A stretch of DNA of 47,425 nt. Origin: Hyphomonadaceae bacterium (lineage in GTDB: Bacteria > Pseudomonadota > Alphaproteobacteria > Caulobacterales > Hyphomonadaceae). The stretch is from contig CANJIL010000020.1 in assembly GCA_947474455.1 (NCBI GenBank), forward strand, positions 1 to 47,425, in the 5' to 3' direction. Both the position numbers and the translations under genes were made by a program. The first letter of the stretch is position 1; the number at the start of each line of letters is the position of its first letter. Positions 16,073 through 24,619 of this stretch are shown in pieces. The notes under the pieces were generated by a model. The model had not been told where the DNA came from. It saw only the letters and a program-made list of their open reading frames with translations, and ran no database searches.

Positions 16073-17301
16073 CTGCCGGGTCGCATCCCTTCAGATCGTT
16101 GCGCAACTTCAACTATCGCGTCTGGTCGGCAGGCGCGCTGGTGTCGAACATCGGCACATGGATGCAACGGATCGCGCAGGACTGGCTGGTCCTGACTGTG
16201 CTGACGAACAACAACGCCGCGTCAGTCGGCATCGTTATGGCGCTGCAGTTCGGACCGCAACTGCTGCTCCTGCCATTTACGGGTTATGCGGCCGACCATA
16301 TCGACCGGCGCAAGCTAATCGCAGCGACGCAATCGGCGCTGGGACTGCTTGCGCTCGGCCTGGGTCTGCTGACGATCACGGGGTTGGTGCAGCTCTGGCA
16401 CGTCTATCTGTTTGCGTTGCTGCTTGGGTGCGTGTCTGCCTTCGATGCGACGGTGCGTCAGACCTTTGTGTCCGAACTGGTTGGCGAGGTCGATCTGCCT
16501 AACGCCGTCGCCCTCAACTCCGCATCGTTCAACGCGGGACGAATGCTCGGGCCGGCTGTTGCAGGCTTCCTGATCGCAGCGGTGGGATCGGGCTGGGTGT
16601 TCTTGATCAACGCCGCATCGTTTCTTGCGGTGTTGTTGTCGCTCAACCTGCTGCGCGCCGGCGAGCTGCAACCCGGCAGCGGCGCTGTGCGAGCGCGGGG
16701 CAGCCTGTCGCAAGGCTTCCGCTATGTGTGGGCGCGGTCGGATCTCAAGGTGATCCTGATCATGCTGTTCCTGATCGGAACCTTCGGGCTCAATTTTCCG
16801 ATCTTCATCTCGACCATGGCGGTCGGCGTCTTTCATGCCGGCGCCGGGCAGTTCGGGCTTCTGACCTCGGCCATGGCTGCCGGATCGGTGACGGGCGCCC
16901 TGCTGGCTGCCGGGCGCGGGGCGCCGCGCATCGAACTTCTGGCCGGGGCCGCCGCCCTCTTTGGATGTGGCTGCGCCATCGCCGCGGTCGCGCCGAGTTA
17001 CGTCATGTTCGGCGGCGTGCTGGCGTTCATCGGCATTGCTGCTCAGACCTTCACGACATCCGCCAACAGCCTGGCGCAGCTGTCAACCGACCGCGTGGTG
17101 CGCGGCCGGGTGATGGCCATCATGCTTGCAACCACGCTGGGAGGAACGCTGGTCGGCGGCCCGACCGTTGGATGGGTGGCGGATGTTCTGGGGCCAAGAT
17201 GGGCGCTGAGCGTTGCTGCGGCTGCGGGCGGCCTCGCGGCAATCATCGCGCTGGGTTACGTGCTGAAATACGGTCGCACGGCCCCGCACAAGGCGGCCTA
17301 G
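16069..17301 (+). CDS. MFS transporter, MFS_3 (EntS-like) family
   Basis: The 410-residue integral membrane protein has about 11-12 hydrophobic segments. It shows the MFS_3/enterobactin-exporter pattern: an N-terminal FRSLRNFNYRVWSAGALVSN, the loop 2-3 signature GYAADHIDRRKLIAAT, and FDATVRQTFVSELVG. Such proteins use the proton gradient to export small molecules or drugs across the inner membrane. It overlaps the upstream hydrolase gene by four bases in a MarR-led operon, so it probably exports the compound that the regulator senses. That last point is inference. It is convergent with glmM, with only three bases between the stop codons. Confidence 0.9.
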   Translation: MTAGSHPFRSLRNFNYRVWSAGALVSNIGTWMQRIAQDWLVLTVLTNNNAASVGIVMALQFGPQLLLLPFTGYAADHIDRRKLIAATQSALGLLALGLGLLTITGLVQLWHVYLFALLLGCVSAFDATVRQTFVSELVGEVDLPNAVALNSASFNAGRMLGPAVAGFLIAAVGSGWVFLINAASFLAVLLSLNLLRAGELQPGSGAVRARGSLSQGFRYVWARSDLKVILIMLFLIGTFGLNFPIFISTMAVGVFHAGAGQFGLLTSAMAAGSVTGALLAAGRGAPRIELLAGAAALFGCGCAIAAVAPSYVMFGGVLAFIGIAAQTFTTSANSLAQLSTDRVVRGRVMAIMLATTLGGTLVGGPTVGWVADVLGPRWALSVAAAAGGLAAIIALGYVLKYGRTAPHKAA

Positions 17302-17304
17302 CGA

Positions 17305-18651
17305 CTATTCCCTGCCCAGCGCATTCACGACGCCATCCACGGCTTGGCTGACGAGATCGTCCGTTTCGGCCTGCGCCATCACGCGAACAAGCGGCTCGGT
17401 GCCTGACTTGCGGACAAGCAGACGGCCACGGGATCCGAGCGCTTTCTCTGCCGCCGCGATGGCTTCCTGCACGTGCTTGCGGCTGAGCGGATCCGCGCCC
17501 TGGAATTTGAGGTTCACCAGCTTCTGCGGCGCGGGGTCGAACACATGTGCGACTTCCGAAAGCCGCTTGCCCGTCTCGACCATCACGGCGAGCACCTGCA
17601 GCGCGGCGAGCAGACCATCGCCCGTCGTGGAGAAATCGGACAGTACGACGTGGCCCGACTGTTCGCCGCCGACATTGAGGCCCTTCTCTATCATGCGCGC
17701 CACAACATAACGGTCGCCCACCTGCGTGCGCTCAAGCTTCACGCCGATGCCCTTGAGGTGGGTCTCAAGCCCCAGGTTGGACATGACGGTGGCGACGACG
17801 GTGTTCTTCGCCAGCCTGCCCTGTTGTTTCCATGACGATGCGATGAGGCCCAGCAGCTGGTCGCCATCGACGATGCGGCCATGTTCGTCGCACATGACGA
17901 CCCGATCAGCGTCGCCATCGAGCGCGATGCCTATGTCGGCGCGGTAGCGATGGACGGCCTCGACCATGGCGCGGGTGTCGGTCGAGCCGATCTCGCGATT
18001 GATGTTGAAGCCGTTGGGCTCGTCGCCGATTGGGAAGATTTCCGCGCCGAGTTCGTAAAGCGCCTTGGGCGCCACCTTGTAGGCGGCGCCGTTGGCGCAA
18101 TCGATCACGACACGCAGACCCGAGAGGCGCAGCTTGCGCGGGAAGGTCGATTTGACGATCTCGATATAGCGGGACTGTGCATCGTCCACCCGCTCGGCGC
18201 GGCCGAGGTCAGGCGAGGCGGCGAGATTCTCGTCCAGCGGCCGGGCCATCAGGCCTTCGATGGCGAGTTCGGCTTCGTCAGACAGCTTGTAGCCGTCAGG
18301 CCCGAACAGCTTGATGCCGTTGTCCTGGTAGGAGTTGTGCGAGGCGGAGATCATCACGCCCAGATCGGCGCGCAGGGACCGGGTGAGCATGGCGACGCCC
18401 GGCGTCGGCAGCGGGCCGAACAGGCGGACGTCCATGCCCATAGCTGTAAAGCCGGTGGTCAGCGCCGGCTCCAGCATGTAGCCAGACAGGCGCGTATCCT
18501 TGCCGATCACGACAAGGTGGCGGCGTGGGTCAGAGCGGCGGAAATAGGTTGCGGCGGCCATGCCAAGCCGCATCGCCATTTCGGGCGTCACATTGCCCTG
18601 GTTGGCCGTGCCGCGGATGCCGTCAGTTCCGAAGATTTTGCGGGCTGTCAT
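17305..18651 (-). CDS. glmM: Phosphoglucosamine mutase
   Basis: GlmM interconverts glucosamine 6-phosphate and glucosamine 1-phosphate in the UDP-GlcNAc pathway feeding peptidoglycan and lipid A. The 448-residue product shows all alpha-D-phosphohexomutase landmarks. The phosphoserine loop is [12 protein letters not shown] (Ser104), the metal-binding loop is [11 protein letters not shown], the sugar-binding loop is GGEQSGHVV, and the C-terminal phosphate-binding loop is [18 protein letters not shown] lies just before ATG 18651. It is divergent from glmS, which makes its substrate, so the 201-base gap between them probably holds both promoters. Confidence 0.97.
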   Translation of the reverse strand: MTARKIFGTDGIRGTANQGNVTPEMAMRLGMAAATYFRRSDPRRHLVVIGKDTRLSGYMLEPALTTGFTAMGMDVRLFGPLPTPGVAMLTRSLRADLGVMISASHNSYQDNGIKLFGPDGYKLSDEAELAIEGLMARPLDENLAASPDLGRAERVDDAQSRYIEIVKSTFPRKLRLSGLRVVIDCANGAAYKVAPKALYELGAEIFPIGDEPNGFNINREIGSTDTRAMVEAVHRYRADIGIALDGDADRVVMCDEHGRIVDGDQLLGLIASSWKQQGRLAKNTVVATVMSNLGLETHLKGIGVKLERTQVGDRYVVARMIEKGLNVGGEQSGHVVLSDFSTTGDGLLAALQVLAVMVETGKRLSEVAHVFDPAPQKLVNLKFQGADPLSRKHVQEAIAAAEKALGSRGRLLVRKSGTEPLVRVMAQAETDDLVSQAVDGVVNALGRE

Positions 18652-18707
18652 CGTCTCTCACTCAAACGCGCCCGGCGGAGCCGCGCGGACGGCGATTATC
18701 GGGCATG

Positions 18708-18767
18708 GGCCTAGCCGAAACTCCATAACCGGCCGTGAATTCGTGATTTTCATGACGGGGCTAGGCC
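18708..18767. repeat. 9-bp inverted repeat between glmM and glmS
   Basis: GGCCTAGCC (18708-18716) and GGCTAGGCC (18759-18767) are exact reverse complements with 42 bases between them. They lie in the divergent glmM/glmS promoter region. A pair of half-sites for a regulator or a leader stem are both possible. No known regulator motif is recognised. Confidence 0.4.
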
Positions 18768-18852
18768 AAATTTTGCAATACTTTAGACTCGCCCATCTTC
18801 TAGATCACCCCGACGACTTTCTGGGTAATCGGGCGGCGCGGAGCCTAAGCCA

Positions 18853-20688
18853 ATGTGCGGCATCATCGGAATCCTGAGCGACCTGCCGGCAGCACCCCGC
18901 CTGGTGGAGGCGCTGAAGCGGCTGGAATACCGCGGATATGATTCGGCGGGTGTCGCCCTGCTGGAGGGCGGCAAGCTCAAGCGGCTGCGGGCGCCGGGCA
19001 AGCTCAACAATCTCGACGAGAAAGTGCGGGAGCTGCCGCTCAAGGCGGGCGTCGGCATCGGCCATACGCGCTGGGCGACCCACGGCCAGCCGAACGCGAC
19101 CAATGCGCACCCGCACGCCTCGGGCCGGGTCGCGATCGTGCACAACGGCATCATCGAGAATTTCCGCGAACTGCGCGAGGCGATGGAGAAACGCGGGCGC
19201 AAGTTCGAGACCGAGACCGATTCGGAAACGATCGCGCACCTGATCGATGAAGGCCTGTCCGGCGGTCTTGCGCCCAAGGACGCCTTCAGGACGATGCTTG
19301 ACCAGTTGCGCGGGGCGTTTGCCATCGCCGCGATAATCGAGGGCGAAGACAATCTGATCCTTGGCGGGCGCCGCGGCTCGCCGCTAGTGATTGGCGTGGG
19401 CGAGAAGGAGATGTTTCTCGGCTCGGACGCGCTGGCAGTCGGGCCGTTCACCCAGCGTGTGATCTATCTGGAGGAAGGCGACTGGTGCGCGCTGACGCGG
19501 ACGTCGTTCGAGATTTTCGATGCGGCGGGGAAGAAAGTTCTGCGCGCTGAAACACACGTGCCGGCTGCGGGCGCTGCGGCGGAGAAGGGCAATTATCGCC
19601 ACTTCATGCAGAAGGAAATCTACGAACAGCCTGACTTTGCTGGCCGCACGATCGCCGCTTATGTCGAGGCGTTTGATCTCAAGGCTGTCCTGCCTACACG
19701 TCCGGGCAAGAAGGCGATCGATTTCACGCAGTTCGAGCGGATCCAGATCGTGGCCTGCGGCACGGCGTTTTATGCAGGCTTCGTCGCGAAATACTGGTTC
19801 GAGCAGCTAGCCGGCATCGTCACCGATGTTGATGTGGCGTCCGAGTTCCGTTATCGCGAGCCCGTGCTGGGGCCGAAGACGCTGGCCATTGTCGTGACGC
19901 AGTCGGGCGAGACGGCCGACACCAAGGCGGCGATGGAATACTGCAGAGCGAAGGGCGTGATGACGGCGGCTGTCGTCAACGTGCCGACGTCATCCATCGC
20001 GCGCGAGTGCGATGCGATCCTGCCGACGCTTGCCGGTGTCGAGATCGGCGTTGCCTCAACCAAGGCGTTCACGGCCCAGCTCTGCGCCCTGCTCGCCACC
20101 GCCATTGCGGCGGGACGCGCGCGCGGCTTCCTTTCCCGCGAATCAGAGAAAGAGCATGTCGCGGCGATGCTGGAGTTGCCGCGGCTGATTTCGGAAGCGC
20201 TGAAGACCGAGGCGCAGGTGCAGAAGCTCGCAGTGGAAATCGCGAAGGCGCGCGACGTGCTTTATCTCGGGCGTGGCCCGCACTATCCCATCGCACTCGA
20301 AGGCGCGCTGAAGCTCAAGGAAATCTCGTACATCCATGCCGAGGGTTATGCCGCGGGCGAGCTCAAGCACGGCCCCATCGCGCTAATCGACGAGCATACG
20401 CCTGTGATCATGGCGGCGCCGCACGACCATCTGCTGGAAAAGTCGCTCTCCAACCTGCAAGAAGTTGCGGCCCGGCGCGGCAAGGTCTTCCTGGTATCAG
20501 ACGCGGCCGGCATCAAGCAGGCGGGCTCGGCGCCTTTCGGCACGATTCAGATTCCCGATTGCCTGCGGGCCATCCAGCCCATCGTGACGACGATCCCCCT
20601 GCAGTTGCTGGCCTACCACGTCGCCGTCGAAAAAGGCACGGATGTCGACCAGCCGCGCAATCTCGCGAAGTCGGTAACGGTCGAGTAG
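18853..20688 (+). CDS. glmS: Glutamine-fructose-6-phosphate aminotransferase (isomerising)
   Basis: GlmS makes glucosamine 6-phosphate from fructose 6-phosphate and glutamine, the entry step of amino-sugar synthesis. The 611-residue product starts MCGIIGIL, with Cys2 (N-terminal after Met removal) as glutaminase nucleophile. The class II glutaminase domain spans about 1-220 (RWATHGQPN, HNGIIENF, ESDSE-type TETDSETIAHL). Two SIS isomerase domains follow at about 290-430 and 460-600 (CGTAFYAG, SQSGETADT-type QSGETADTKAA). The protein ends KSVTVE, as the family does. It is divergent from glmM and followed by galU after 93 bases on the same strand. Confidence 0.97.
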   Translation: MCGIIGILSDLPAAPRLVEALKRLEYRGYDSAGVALLEGGKLKRLRAPGKLNNLDEKVRELPLKAGVGIGHTRWATHGQPNATNAHPHASGRVAIVHNGIIENFRELREAMEKRGRKFETETDSETIAHLIDEGLSGGLAPKDAFRTMLDQLRGAFAIAAIIEGEDNLILGGRRGSPLVIGVGEKEMFLGSDALAVGPFTQRVIYLEEGDWCALTRTSFEIFDAAGKKVLRAETHVPAAGAAAEKGNYRHFMQKEIYEQPDFAGRTIAAYVEAFDLKAVLPTRPGKKAIDFTQFERIQIVACGTAFYAGFVAKYWFEQLAGIVTDVDVASEFRYREPVLGPKTLAIVVTQSGETADTKAAMEYCRAKGVMTAAVVNVPTSSIARECDAILPTLAGVEIGVASTKAFTAQLCALLATAIAAGRARGFLSRESEKEHVAAMLELPRLISEALKTEAQVQKLAVEIAKARDVLYLGRGPHYPIALEGALKLKEISYIHAEGYAAGELKHGPIALIDEHTPVIMAAPHDHLLEKSLSNLQEVAARRGKVFLVSDAAGIKQAGSAPFGTIQIPDCLRAIQPIVTTIPLQLLAYHVAVEKGTDVDQPRNLAKSVTVE

Positions 20689-20781
20689 CCCGGTTCTGGC
20701 AGGACGGTCGCACCTCACGCGCAAAGCGTGGGCGCGATAACCTTCCTGTCGCGTCCTGAACCAAGATTTTGGGAATTTACC

Positions 20782-21666
20782 ATGAAGTCTGTCCGCAAGG
20801 CCGTTCTGCCCGTCGCCGGCTTCGGCACCCGGGTGCTGCCGGCCACCAAGGCGGTGCCGAAGGAAATGTTGACAGTGTTCGACCGCCCGGCCCTGCAGTA
20901 TGTGGTCGACGAGGCGCGCGAAGCGGGCATCGAGCACTTCGTGTTCGTCACCGGCCGCGGCAAGCAGGCGATCGAGGACTATTTCGACAAGGCCTACGAA
21001 CTCGAGACGACGCTCGAGGCCAAGAAAAAAGACGCGATCCTTGCTGAAGTGCGGGCTGCAGCCCTGCCCCCGGGCGCTTCCAGCTTTACGCGCCAGCAGG
21101 CCGCTCTTGGGCTCGGCCATGCAGTGCTCTGCGCACGCGACATCATCGGCGACGAGCCCTTCGCCGTGCTCCTGCCCGACGTGATCGTGAAAGGCGCGGG
21201 CGGCTCCTGCCTCAAGCAGATGGTCGACGCCTACAACGAAGTTGGCGGCAATATCATTGCGGTCGACGAAGTGCCGCAGGACCGCGTCAGCCAGTATGGC
21301 GTGATCGACCCCGTCACGGCGGGCGACCAGGGCCCGCTGGTGAAGATGAAGGGCATGGTTGAAAAGCCTAGCGTCGAGACAGCGCCGTCGCGCCTCAAGA
21401 TCACCGGCCGCTATATCCTGCAGCCGGAAGTGTTCGACCTTCTTGCGACGCAGAAGCCGGGCGCCGGCGGCGAGATCCAGCTCACCGACGCGATGCAGCG
21501 CCTGATGAGCGCACAAGACTTCCACGCGTTCAAATACGCCGGCCAGGACTATGACTGCGGCGACAAGCTTCTCTATCTTGAAGCCTTCGCAGCGATGGCG
21601 CTGTCTCACCCGGAACTGGGCGCGAAGGCCCGCGCTGTTCTGGAAGCGACGCTGAAGAAAGTCTGA
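20782..21666 (+). CDS. galU: UTP-glucose-1-phosphate uridylyltransferase
   Basis: GalU forms UDP-glucose from UTP and glucose 1-phosphate, the donor for OpgH-made glucans and other envelope glycans. The 294-residue product carries the nucleotidyltransferase signature VAGFGTRVLPATKAVPKEM, then GRGKQAIEDYFD, VLLPDVIVKG and the active-site VEKPSVETAPS. GGGAA precedes ATG 20782; the longer in-frame start at 20728 is unsupported. The gap after glmS contains a CACGC-GCAAA-GCGTG hairpin inside a CAGGACG/CGTCCTG stem, so the leader may be structured. The window also encodes OpgH at 8066, which would consume the product. Confidence 0.96.
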   Translation: MKSVRKAVLPVAGFGTRVLPATKAVPKEMLTVFDRPALQYVVDEAREAGIEHFVFVTGRGKQAIEDYFDKAYELETTLEAKKKDAILAEVRAAALPPGASSFTRQQAALGLGHAVLCARDIIGDEPFAVLLPDVIVKGAGGSCLKQMVDAYNEVGGNIIAVDEVPQDRVSQYGVIDPVTAGDQGPLVKMKGMVEKPSVETAPSRLKITGRYILQPEVFDLLATQKPGAGGEIQLTDAMQRLMSAQDFHAFKYAGQDYDCGDKLLYLEAFAAMALSHPELGAKARAVLEATLKKV

Positions 21667-21669
21667 GCC

Positions 21670-22278
21670 TCAGCCGCAGTGTTCGGTGTAATCGATGGTT
21701 GGCGGCACGCCCGCCCGCCAGCCGCGCACCTTGCCGTCCTGAATCTCGAACACGAATTTCGCTGCGCCGTCGATCACGGTCAGATCGATGACTTCGGGCT
21801 CATACTTGTTCGGTGCGCCCATCGCGGCGGAGCCAAACCTCGCGTGGATGGCCTCTGAAGACGCGCCGACGCCGAAGCCGTCTGCGGTTTTCGCCACTTC
21901 GGTGAGGAAGTCGATGCGGCCGATCTTCCGGTTCTCCACCATGAAGCTCACGCCCTGCACGGGCGGCTCGGCAAACATCTCGAAGCAATGATTGGCGTCG
22001 GCCGGTACGCCTGGGTCCGCTCCATCATAACTGTTCAATTTCACGGGGAATTTTTCGGCCGCGGCTGCGGCGCTCATGCCGAAGGCGACACCACAATACC
22101 CCTGCGCTGTCACAGCCCCGCACGGCGCCAGCGCAGCTTCCTCGTTTGCAGCGGCATCCGGATCGAACGGCTCGGGCGCCACGGACGCGGAGGGTTCATG
22201 CGCGCCCGGCAAACCGGCGGGTTCGCCTCCGCAGGAGGCAACAAGAAACAGCAATGGCAGTGTCAAACCGGTCCGCAT
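21670..22278 (-). CDS. Putative lipoprotein of unknown function
   Basis: From ATG 22278 the 202-residue product reads MRTGLTLPLLFLVASCGGEP, a clear lipoprotein signal with lipobox VASC. The mature protein has an acidic, Ala/Pro-rich linker to about residue 55. A compact domain with Cys pairs follows (CGAVTAQGYCGVAFGMS near the start, HCG at the end), so it is probably a disulphide-bonded periplasmic domain. An upstream GTG at 22287 is an alternative start; longer versions would put charged residues before the signal. It is convergent with galU (three bases between stops). No family is recognised. Confidence 0.75.
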   Translation of the reverse strand: MRTGLTLPLLFLVASCGGEPAGLPGAHEPSASVAPEPFDPDAAANEEAALAPCGAVTAQGYCGVAFGMSAAAAAEKFPVKLNSYDGADPGVPADANHCFEMFAEPPVQGVSFMVENRKIGRIDFLTEVAKTADGFGVGASSEAIHARFGSAAMGAPNKYEPEVIDLTVIDGAAKFVFEIQDGKVRGWRAGVPPTIDYTEHCG

Positions 22279-22363
22279 TGGCGTCACGCTGTCGTCATCA
22301 CGACTAGTTACCTTAGTCTGATAGCGATCGGACGCAAATCCGCGCATTGATGCGGGGGCGTCA

Positions 22364-22885
22364 GTGAAGAGATTTGGGCAAATTGCGAGCGTTGTCGCGT
22401 TGATTCTCGCTGCGCCGGCGCACGCTCAACCGTGTACGGGTTGCAATCTCGTCGACAACGGGGATCTCGGCAATCTCCGCATCGATCAGACGGTTTATGT
22501 TGACAGCCCTTTTAGCGCCGATGAAGGTGTCAGCGTCGTAGCGGTCGATACGTCTTCACGGCGCGTCCATGTCCGCCACTCCAGCGGGAAGGTCGACTGG
22601 CATTAAGCCGCTGATCTCGACACCTCATCGGAAGTGAACGAGCGCGACGAAGTGACGACGTAGGCCACGGCGGGCGCAGTTACGGTTGGCTTGCTGGCGC
22701 TGATGTTCGGAGGTGGCGACTCTAACTCCTCGTCCGGCGGCGCAAATTACGCGACGTCCATTTCCGGCGCGAAATACGAATATTACGAAGACTGCGGCCA
22801 GGCGCCGGCGCCCTCTTACTCATCCAAACCCGACACGTCTGTCGGATGCGCCTGGGGTGATCGCTCGTCTGGCGCCTGCCGCTAG
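22364..22885 (+). pseudogene. Probable pseudogene of a secreted protein, two in-frame stops
   Basis: A GTG at 22364, preceded by GGGGGCG, opens a frame with a good signal peptide (ending near PAHAQ) and a Cys-x-x-Cys. The frame reaches TAA at 22604. Without changing frame it continues as coding-like sequence through TAG at 22661. It then runs through a hydrophobic stretch (AGAVTVGLLALMFGGG) and a Cys/Tyr-rich tail to TAG at 22883-22885. Read through, it would be a protein of about 173 residues: signal, small domain (RIDQTVYVDSPFSADEG), hydrophobic segment, tail. The 80-codon front part could still be made. I read it as a gene inactivated by two nonsense changes. The parent family is not recognised. 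Confidence 0.55.
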
Positions 22886-22888
22886 ACG

Positions 22889-23281
22889 TCAGAACGGTTC
22901 GAAGCAGTCATAGGTGCGCTGGCGGATGATCAGGCCGTCTTCGTATTCGATTATCTGACAGATGCGGGCGCGCATGGCCTCGCCCGGCCGAACAGTTCCG
23001 ACCGGCGTGCGCGGATAGCCGGTCCATGTGTATTCCAGGATGACCCGGTCGCCGACTTCGGTAATCGTGTGGATGTCGTAGATTTGCCGGTCCATCAGCT
23101 TTGCGCCTGATTCGGCGCCGCGGAGGATATCGGCAAGTTCGCGCTGGGCCCCATTCGGAATCAGACGATTGGGAAACTCGTGCTGGACAACATCCGGATG
23201 GTAGAAGCCCGCAAGGTCCTCGCCCACAGCGCCGCCTTCGACCGCCGCGACATAGGCCCGAGCTTTTCTTTCGAGCGACAT
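22889..23281 (-). CDS. NTF2-like / SnoaL-like fold protein
   Basis: The 130-residue product fits the cone-shaped nuclear-transport-factor-2 fold. It has N-terminal helices (ERKARAYVAAVEGG), the typical FYHPDVVQHEFPNRL segment near residue 25, and C-terminal beta-strands ending in ICQIIEYEDGLIIRQRTYD. Members bind or isomerise small hydrophobic substrates, or serve as protein partners; nothing here fixes the substrate. It lies between two decaying loci but is itself intact, with a plausible full length for the family. It is convergent with the pseudogene at 22364. Confidence 0.8.
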   Translation of the reverse strand: MSLERKARAYVAAVEGGAVGEDLAGFYHPDVVQHEFPNRLIPNGAQRELADILRGAESGAKLMDRQIYDIHTITEVGDRVILEYTWTGYPRTPVGTVRPGEAMRARICQIIEYEDGLIIRQRTYDCFEPF

Positions 23282-23326
23282 GGGTCAGCTCCTGCGTCTG
23301 CGCCTTGGGCGCTGAGTCGCGGAAGA

Positions 23327-23525
23327 CTAGAGCACCCTCTGGGTCTGCGTCACCAGTGTGACGGTTTTGCCTGCTTCATTTGTGATCTTGGTCCGCCAGA
23401 CCGAGGTGCGCCGGCCGATGTGCCGGTCGGGCGTATCGCAACGACGGTCTCGCCGGAACTGGCGGCGCCGATGAAATTGGTCCTGCTTTTAAGGGCGGTC
23501 GGGCCGCCGGCGCCCTCGTTGGTCA
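23327..23525 (-). pseudogene. 5'-truncated, frameshifted hotdog-fold (PaaI-type) thioesterase relic
   Basis: On the minus strand, directly after the expected stop of the adenine deaminase gene, coding-like sequence reads TNEGAGGPTALKSRTNFIGA and continues to VVAIRP near 23435. After a frame change near 23425-23435 it reads GRRTSVWRTKITNEAGKTV and ends TQTQRVL at TAG 23329-23327. This is the usual C-terminal half of a PaaI-like acyl-CoA thioesterase (HxGRRTSxW motif). The N-terminal half, including the catalytic helix, is missing. The gene has lost its front and suffered at least one frameshift, so no function is expected. Confidence 0.7.
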
Positions 23526-24537
23526 GTTCCCGGCGGCGTGGGCGTCGATCGCAGCGATCGTGCTTTGCCTTGGACGCTGCGTCAAGGAAAGAGCCGGTGA
23601 AAGAGTTCTTCGCCAGCGTGACGATGTCCTCGCGCGTAAGGCCGACAGCTTCCGCCGTGCGGATATAGTTGTCGCCGACATAGCCGCCGAAATAAGCCGG
23701 ATCGTCGGAACTGCACGTCGCCTTGAGCCCGAGGTTCAGCATGCGCTTCATCGGATGGTCCTTGAGATCCATCACGACGCAGAGTTTCAAGTTGGAGAGC
23801 GGGCAGACGGTCAGCGTCATGCCTTCCTTCGCCAGCCGCCGGGTCAGCGCATCATCCTCCAGCGCGCGATTGCCGTGGTCGATGCGGTCAACATGGAGAA
23901 TGTCGAGGGCCTCGTGGACATAGTCGGGCGGCCCCTCTTCCCCGGCGTGCGCACAGATCTTGAGGCCGAGTTCGCGCGCCGCCTGGAACACACGGGCGAA
24001 TTTGGACGGCGGATGGCCTTTTTCCGAGCTGTCGAGCCCGACGCCGGCGATGCGGTGCAGCCAGGGCTCGGCCGCCTGCAGCGTGCGGAAGGATGATGCC
24101 TCATCGAGATGGCGCAGGAAGCACATGATCAGCTTCGAGGTGATGCCGTATCTGGTTTCGGCTTCCTTCATTCCGGCGAGCAGCCCATCGACCGCGATGG
24201 AGAATGGCAGTCCGCGATTTGTGTGCGTTTCCGGGTCGAAGAAGATTTCCGCATGAACGCCGCCGTCCGCCTTCAGCCGCGCGAAATAGGCGAGCGCGAG
24301 ATCGCGGAAATCCTCTTCCGTGTGCAGCACGGCTGCGCCCTGATAATAGATGTCGAGAAAGTCCTGCAGGTTCGAGAAGGCGTAGGCGCCTCTCACCTCC
24401 TCCACTGATCTGAACGGGATATCGACCTTGTTGCGCCGGCTGAATTCGAACATCTGCTCGGGCTCGAGGGAACCCTCAATGTGCAGATGCAGTTCCGCCT
24501 TGGGAATGCCGCGAATGAAGGCTTCGAATACGGACAT
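23350..24537 (-). CDS. Adenine deaminase (adenosine deaminase superfamily) with a frameshifted C-terminus
   Basis: This enzyme family hydrolyses adenine to hypoxanthine and ammonia in purine salvage. Metal ligands and catalytic motifs are visible: PKAELHLHIEGSLEPE (about 12-27), EIFFDPETHTNRG (typical of the PA0148/Aah1-like adenine deaminases), CAHAGEEG, RIDHGNRALED and SSDDPAYFGGYV. GGGAG precedes ATG 24537. The reading frame is normal to KAKH (23562-23560). Dropping one base there restores IAAIDAHAAGN and a TGA at 23523-23525, the expected end. As written, the frame instead runs on for about 70 unrelated codons to 23350 through a thioesterase relic. The catalytic core is complete, so the protein may still work. 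Confidence 0.88.
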   Translation of the reverse strand: MSVFEAFIRGIPKAELHLHIEGSLEPEQMFEFSRRNKVDIPFRSVEEVRGAYAFSNLQDFLDIYYQGAAVLHTEEDFRDLALAYFARLKADGGVHAEIFFDPETHTNRGLPFSIAVDGLLAGMKEAETRYGITSKLIMCFLRHLDEASSFRTLQAAEPWLHRIAGVGLDSSEKGHPPSKFARVFQAARELGLKICAHAGEEGPPDYVHEALDILHVDRIDHGNRALEDDALTRRLAKEGMTLTVCPLSNLKLCVVMDLKDHPMKRMLNLGLKATCSSDDPAYFGGYVGDNYIRTAEAVGLTREDIVTLAKNSFTGSFLDAASKAKHDRCDRRPRRRELTNEGAGGPTALKSRTNFIGAASSGETVVAIRPTGTSAGAPRSGGPRSQMKQAKPSHW

Positions 24538-24619
24538 CGAAGGCTCCCATTCTGACAGACACATTAACAGCCTTGGTGTGCGGCATGCAAAACTGTCCAC
24601 TGCTGCGAAGGAAAAGCGC

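Noticed and set aside
18652-18852. glmS ribozyme in the glmS leader
   Set aside because: The leader has no ribozyme core; only a simple inverted repeat is visible, and the ribozyme is essentially confined to Gram-positive lineages.
20497-21609. 370-codon minus-strand open frame opposite glmS and galU
   Set aside because: It is antisense to two certain genes; the Ala/Arg/His-rich translation matches no family and reflects high GC content.
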